Source: Croceivirga sp. | GTDB lineage: Bacteria; Bacteroidota; Bacteroidia; Flavobacteriales; Flavobacteriaceae | Length of the DNA: 64,000 nucleotides | NCBI GenBank assembly: GCA_028284285.1 | Contig: JANQSA010000001.1 | Coordinates: 372,001-436,000 of the forward strand | Reading direction: 5' to 3' | Shown here: positions 60,614 to 64,000 of the stretch, piece by piece | Layout of the letters: the number at the start of each line of letters is the position of its first letter | Position numbering within the stretch: position 1 is the first letter of the stretch | The notes under the pieces: model-generated | What the model was told of the DNA's origin: nothing | What the model saw: the letters and a program-made list of their open reading frames with translations, nothing else | The model's database searches: none | Made by a program: the position numbers and the translations under genes

Positions 60614-61237
60614 TCACAAGCTGATATTAGCCATAGGTAGCATAGTATTGGGGTCAAAATCCAATAGGGCATTGATGAGTTGAAAACCTTTAAAAGAAGA
60701 AAGGTCCTTTAGAAGAATGTTCTCTTCTTTAATCTGTCCTAAATCCAAAAGACGAGCTCTACAGGTACCGTTGAGCAAAAATGTAGCGGGAGTAACCCAA
60801 TGGTAACCATCAAAAAAGACAATGTTGGCGTATGAAGTATCAGTTATTTTTCCGTTTTTTAGGATCAGGATGTCATCACTATGCTCCCTTTTTTTGAAAA
60901 GAGCGTCTAAATGGCTCCGGTCTTCCCACTTTAAAGCGTAGTCAATGCCATTATCCCTTACAATTTTGAGACGTTTCACCTCTTTTTTTTGATATTTCCG
61001 GAAGGCATAGTCTTTGCCGTTCTTTCCGTAAGAGATCCTCAGTTTTACTCTTCCCGACTGGAATTGGAATGGGATGTCAATTTTTTCAAGTAAGTTATAT
61101 GTTGGAAGATGGTGATAAAGGACGGTATAGGCGGCCTCAAAACGTTTAATGTGATAATCTTTATTGAGGATCTCACCATTTACCACACTGAGACTCTCAA
61201 AAAGTGGGTATGTAGATTTTTTTAATGAGTTCAACAT
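60614..61237 (-). CDS. Aminotransferase class IV (PabC-like, probable 4-amino-4-deoxychorismate lyase)
   Basis: This 207-aa PLP enzyme is of fold type IV. It is shorter than the typical PabC (about 270 aa) and matches the compact Bacteroidota members. It has FESLSVVNGEILNKDYHIKRF at the start, the probable PLP Lys in DYALKWEDR, and ITDTSYANIVFFDG in place of the usual Glu-containing loop. It overlaps the pabB-like gene by 41 bp, so the pair should make p-aminobenzoate for folate. The catalytic Glu substitution makes the exact activity less certain. Confidence 0.8.
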   Translation of the reverse strand: MLNSLKKSTYPLFESLSVVNGEILNKDYHIKRFEAAYTVLYHHLPTYNLLEKIDIPFQFQSGRVKLRISYGKNGKDYAFRKYQKKEVKRLKIVRDNGIDYALKWEDRSHLDALFKKREHSDDILILKNGKITDTSYANIVFFDGYHWVTPATFLLNGTCRARLLDLGQIKEENILLKDLSSFKGFQLINALLDFDPNTMLPMANISL

Positions 61238-62174
61238 ATTCCTCTTTTACATTGCTTTGATGGGTAATACCTCCGCCACTTTTATACCAGAGTGCACCAT
61301 TCTCCTTTTCAATAAACCGAATGGCCACGGCACTATCAACAATTTCACCATCAAAAATGCCAAAAATCCCCGTATAAAATCCCCGATCATAGTTTTCTAC
61401 CTCGTCAATGATTGCCAGTGTCTTTGGTTTTGGAGCCCCACTTATGGAACCGGCCGGAAGCATATCCAACAGGAGACGTCCAAAATCTTTCTTCCAATCT
61501 TTAGAAAGCTTCCCGCGAATTTCAGTACTGGTCTGTAAGATCTCGCCCTTGACCGACTTGATTTTTTCCAGATACCGGAATTTGGTTACAGTTACTTCTT
61601 TGGCAATCCGGGAAATATCGTTTCGAATGAGATCAACTATGGTATTGTGTTCCTGTTCTTCTTTGGCATCATTCAACAGGATATGGGCAGCGTTGTCCAA
61701 ACTTGCGTCAATAGTGCCTTTCATAGGATATGAAAAGATATGATCATCTTTAATTTTAATAAAGCATTCGGGCGAAAAGCAAACAAATTGATCCTTGTAC
61801 AATAATTTGTATTTCGCGTGAGCAGCGTAGAATGTGGAAGCTAAATCAATGGGTTTAGAAAGTTTACTGGGGAAGGTTAAATTTACCAGAAAGCTGTTTC
61901 CCAACTTTAAGTGATGCATTACTTTTTCAAATCCTTGGAGATAGGATCCGAAAGAAAACGGCTGTACTTCTATGTCATGAGTAGCTGCAGTTTTTGTTGA
62001 AATGGATGAGGATAGATTATTGATTCCATTAAGGTTAAAGATAATACGCTGCTCAAGGGTCTCCTGAAATGAGTAGGCAAACATACTACTCTTGTCAAAA
62101 TTAATGATAAAGAAAAAAGGTTCCTTCTCCATGAGAAACCTTGAAGTCCTGGTTATAAACTGCTTTGCAGTCAT
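61197..62174 (-). CDS. pabB: Aminodeoxychorismate synthase component I (PabB-like)
   Basis: This 325-aa chorismate-binding enzyme has PMKGTIDAS, HNTIVDLIRNDISRIA, SGAPKPKTLAIIDEVE and DRGFYTGIFG, the typical active-site blocks of the chorismate-binding domain. It lacks the long N-terminal domain of anthranilate synthase (TrpE) and overlaps the pabC-like gene, which favours a PabB role in folate synthesis. The glutaminase (PabA) gene is not in the window. It starts after purA on the same strand. Confidence 0.88.
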   Translation of the reverse strand: MTAKQFITRTSRFLMEKEPFFFIINFDKSSMFAYSFQETLEQRIIFNLNGINNLSSSISTKTAATHDIEVQPFSFGSYLQGFEKVMHHLKLGNSFLVNLTFPSKLSKPIDLASTFYAAHAKYKLLYKDQFVCFSPECFIKIKDDHIFSYPMKGTIDASLDNAAHILLNDAKEEQEHNTIVDLIRNDISRIAKEVTVTKFRYLEKIKSVKGEILQTSTEIRGKLSKDWKKDFGRLLLDMLPAGSISGAPKPKTLAIIDEVENYDRGFYTGIFGIFDGEIVDSAVAIRFIEKENGALWYKSGGGITHQSNVKEEYVELIKKIYIPTF

Positions 62175-62182
62175 CTATGAAA

Positions 62183-63451
62183 TTAACGATGAATGGTCTG
62201 TTTCCTATCGGGCCCTACCGAGACAATTGTAATGGGAACATTTAATGCTTTTTCCAGGAAATCAATATACGCTATTAAAGCGGAGGGTAATTGTTCTGCT
62301 TTGGTCATTTGGGTAAGGTCTTTTGCCCAACCTTTAAATTCCTGATATACCGGAGTTACATAAGCACTATCTATATCATACGGTAAATGTTGAACTTGTT
62401 CTCCATTATAACGATAAGCCGTACACACCTTTATCATGTCAAATCCGCTCAGCACATCTGCTTTCATCATCATTAAGTGGGTAACACCGTTAATTTGTAC
62501 CGCGTATTTAAGCGCCACCAAATCCAACCAACCGCATCGTCTGGGTCTTCCGGTGGTAGCTCCAAACTCATTTCCGACACGCCCCATAGTTTCTCCGTAA
62601 CTATCAAATAATTCCGTGGGAAACGGGCCACTGCCCACTCTGGTGGCATAGGCTTTAAAAATACCAAGGACCTTCCCGATTTTTCCGGGGGCTACCCCCA
62701 ATCCGGTGCAGGCGCCGGCAGCAGTGGTATTGGAAGAAGTGACAAACGGATAAGTGCCAAAGTCAATATCGAGCAATGATCCCTGGGCGCCTTCCGCCAG
62801 AATTTTTTTCCCCTGTGCCATCGCATCAAACATATACGCCTCACTATCAATAAAAGTCAGTTTTTTAAGTGTGGCTATACCTTCGCAAAACTCATCTTCC
62901 AGTTCCTGAAGGTCGTATTCTATATCTACACCGTGGAACCCTAAAAGCGCTTCATGTTTATTGGCAAGGGTGCGATATTTTTCCTTCCAGTTATCAAATT
63001 CCAGGTCCCCGATACGCATACCGTTTCTGCCGGTTTTGTCCATGTAGGTTGGGCCAATTCCTTTTAAGGTAGAGCCTATTTTTGCTTTTCCTTTGGAAGC
63101 CTCAGATGCGGCATCCAACAATCTGTGGGTGGGTAGAATTACGTGTGCTTTTCTGGAAATCAGTAGTTTGGATGTAATATCAATAGCAAATTTTTCCAGA
63201 TTGTCTAACTCCTTTTTAAAAATAACGGGATCGATTACTACGCCATTTCCTACTACATTGATCGCATTTTTATGAAAAATACCCGAAGGAATGGTATGCA
63301 ACACGTGCTTTATTCCATCAAACTCAAGGGTGTGACCTGCATTTGGCCCCCCCTGGAATCGCGCAATAATATCATATTCCTTTGTTAAAACATCTACAAT
63401 TTTTCCCTTCCCCTCGTCGCCCCATTGGAGCCCAAGTAATAAGTCTACCAT
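62183..63451 (-). CDS. purA: Adenylosuccinate synthetase
   Basis: This 422-aa enzyme converts IMP, aspartate and GTP to adenylosuccinate in AMP synthesis. The start is typical (MVDLLLGLQWGDEGKGKIVD, with the GDEGKGK phosphate loop). GPNAGHT, GPTYMDKTGRNGMR, STGRPRRCGWLD-like TGRPRRCGW and VGPDRKQTI follow. The length is normal for the family. It is 8 bp upstream of pabB and 10 bp downstream of fur, suggesting one transcript. Confidence 0.97.
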   Translation of the reverse strand: MVDLLLGLQWGDEGKGKIVDVLTKEYDIIARFQGGPNAGHTLEFDGIKHVLHTIPSGIFHKNAINVVGNGVVIDPVIFKKELDNLEKFAIDITSKLLISRKAHVILPTHRLLDAASEASKGKAKIGSTLKGIGPTYMDKTGRNGMRIGDLEFDNWKEKYRTLANKHEALLGFHGVDIEYDLQELEDEFCEGIATLKKLTFIDSEAYMFDAMAQGKKILAEGAQGSLLDIDFGTYPFVTSSNTTAAGACTGLGVAPGKIGKVLGIFKAYATRVGSGPFPTELFDSYGETMGRVGNEFGATTGRPRRCGWLDLVALKYAVQINGVTHLMMMKADVLSGFDMIKVCTAYRYNGEQVQHLPYDIDSAYVTPVYQEFKGWAKDLTQMTKAEQLPSALIAYIDFLEKALNVPITIVSVGPDRKQTIHR

Positions 63452-63461
63452 GTAGTTTGGG

Positions 63462-63917
63462 TTAGTCAGTTACCTTTTCTTCTTTGTTTCGGGTGCCATA
63501 GAAGTACAAGGAGTGCGTATTGATCTTTATATCAAAAACTTCCTCTATGGTCTTTTTGATGGACTGGATTCGTGGATCACAGAATTCCACAACCTCTCCT
63601 GTATCCGTGAGAATGACATGATCGTGTTGGCGATCGAAATACGATTTCTCGTATTGTGCCTGGCTTGTACCAAATTGGTGCTTTCGGACGAGCTTACATT
63701 CCAGCAACAGCTCTATGGTATTGTATAAGGTGGCCCGGCTTACCCTGTAATTTTTGGTTTTCATTTTGATATACAGGGACTCTACGTCAAAATGATCATC
63801 GCTGTCATAGATCTCCTGAAGGATGGCATAACGTTCAGGGGTTTTTCTATGCCCGTTCTCTTCCAGGAAGGTGGTAAAAACGTTTTTGACTATTTCCTGA
63901 TGTTTATTTTTATCCAT
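63462..63917 (-). CDS. Fur-family transcriptional regulator
   Basis: This protein is about 151 aa, with the ATG at 63917 ([14 protein letters not shown]). It has a winged helix-turn-helix ([14 protein letters not shown], then [16 protein letters not shown]) and a C-terminal metal-binding dimerisation domain with [16 protein letters not shown]. The usual CxxC structural-zinc motif is replaced by TDTG here, so that site is missing. It may sense iron or another metal, or peroxide. It lies upstream of purA. Confidence 0.9.
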   Translation of the reverse strand: MDKNKHQEIVKNVFTTFLEENGHRKTPERYAILQEIYDSDDHFDVESLYIKMKTKNYRVSRATLYNTIELLLECKLVRKHQFGTSQAQYEKSYFDRQHDHVILTDTGEVVEFCDPRIQSIKKTIEEVFDIKINTHSLYFYGTRNKEEKVTD

Positions 63918-63941
63918 TTTGGCATATACATTCCTATGGTG

Positions 63942-63949
63942 CAAAGGTA
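63942..63949 (-). promoter_or_regulatory. Possible -7 box of fur
   Basis: The minus strand reads TACCTTTG, matching TAnnTTTG, about 25 bp before the fur ATG. A -33 TTG at normal spacing is not apparent. It sits in the short gap after the upstream gene's stop codon. Confidence 0.45.
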
Positions 63950-63960
63950 CATCGAATTTA

Positions 63961-64000
63961 TTATACCCTAACTACCTTCTCAATCCCTGCGATCTGTTTG
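63961..64000 (-). CDS. 3' end of an upstream gene, possibly relA/spoT
   Basis: The last twelve codons of a minus-strand gene read [12 protein letters not shown] and end in TAA at 63961-63963. The pattern resembles the end of an ACT domain (GIxxVxRV), as in RelA/SpoT ppGpp enzymes, which I recall as lying before fur and purA in flavobacteria. Twelve residues are not enough to be sure. Confidence 0.4.
   Translation of the reverse strand, partial: KQIAGIEKVVRV

Noticed and set aside
1-64000. CRISPR arrays, tRNA genes, rRNA genes, insertion sequences and prophage genes
   Set aside because: I looked for regularly spaced repeats, tRNA-like T-loops, transposases and phage proteins and found none with support.

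Overview
The window looks like chromosomal DNA of a marine-type member of the Flavobacteriaceae (Bacteroidota). The support is the family content (OstA-like protein, DUF349, DUF4105, CCC-motif membrane proteins, tricorn-type S41 protease, TonB-dependent receptor with a carboxypeptidase-like N-terminal domain), promoters of the Bacteroidota TTG / TAnnTTTG type, frequent starts without a Shine-Dalgarno sequence (several TTG starts), and long purine-rich intergenic repeats. No CRISPR array, tRNA, rRNA, prophage or insertion sequence was seen. Most of the window is core genome.

Layout. 1-9.8 kb, nearly all minus strand: a hydrolase operon (esterase, DUF1643, SGNH hydrolase, GH20 hexosaminidase), small accessory genes (YdeI/DUF1801, a TfoX-like gene that appears frameshifted, AlkD-like DNA glycosylase) and a tricorn-like protease. 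10-18.8 kb: mazG, a 330-bp heptanucleotide-repeat tract abutting a MATE exporter, PAP2 phosphatase, GT39 and GT2 glycosyltransferases, a YbhN-like membrane protein (an envelope lipid-sugar set), then meaB. 18.9-24.9 kb: ohr, an ECF sigma / membrane anti-sigma candidate / DUF4097-like operon, msrA, a UPF0173 hydrolase, an M23 peptidase without a signal peptide and small membrane ORFs. 25-34 kb: lipoprotein, orphan HWE/HisKA_2-type histidine kinase, secA, DUF2795, cob(I)alamin adenosyltransferase, a 46-residue membrane protein amid inverted repeats, DUF4105. 33.8-40 kb: pssA, lptB, AhpD-like protein, tatC, kdsD and recQ.

40-49 kb: two CCC-motif proteins with a DUF2752 protein, Smr protein, lipoprotein, cysteine desulfurase, CsgG-like protein, TonB receptor and M23 peptidase. 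48.7-51.2 kb: zapB-like gene, zapA, a structured RNA best read as 6S RNA (6S-Flavo type), and ribonuclease Y. 51.3-64 kb, all minus: DUF349, aroE, two tandem DUF368 (PopT-like) genes, TPR protein, class III aminotransferase, OstA-like protein, PabC-like and PabB-like enzymes, purA, fur, and the last codons of an upstream gene that may be relA/spoT.

Recurring themes are envelope biogenesis (LptB, OstA-like, KdsD, PopT-like pair, PssA, lipid-sugar enzymes, M23 peptidases, SecA, TatC) and repair or stress (RecQ, AlkD, MsrA, Ohr, MazG). I saw no obvious new multi-gene defence or biosynthetic system. The signals most worth a second look are non-coding or small: the heptanucleotide tract, the attC-like nested palindrome at 6.14-6.23 kb, the tfoX frameshift, the palindromes around the 46-aa gene, and the zapA-6S RNA-rny arrangement.
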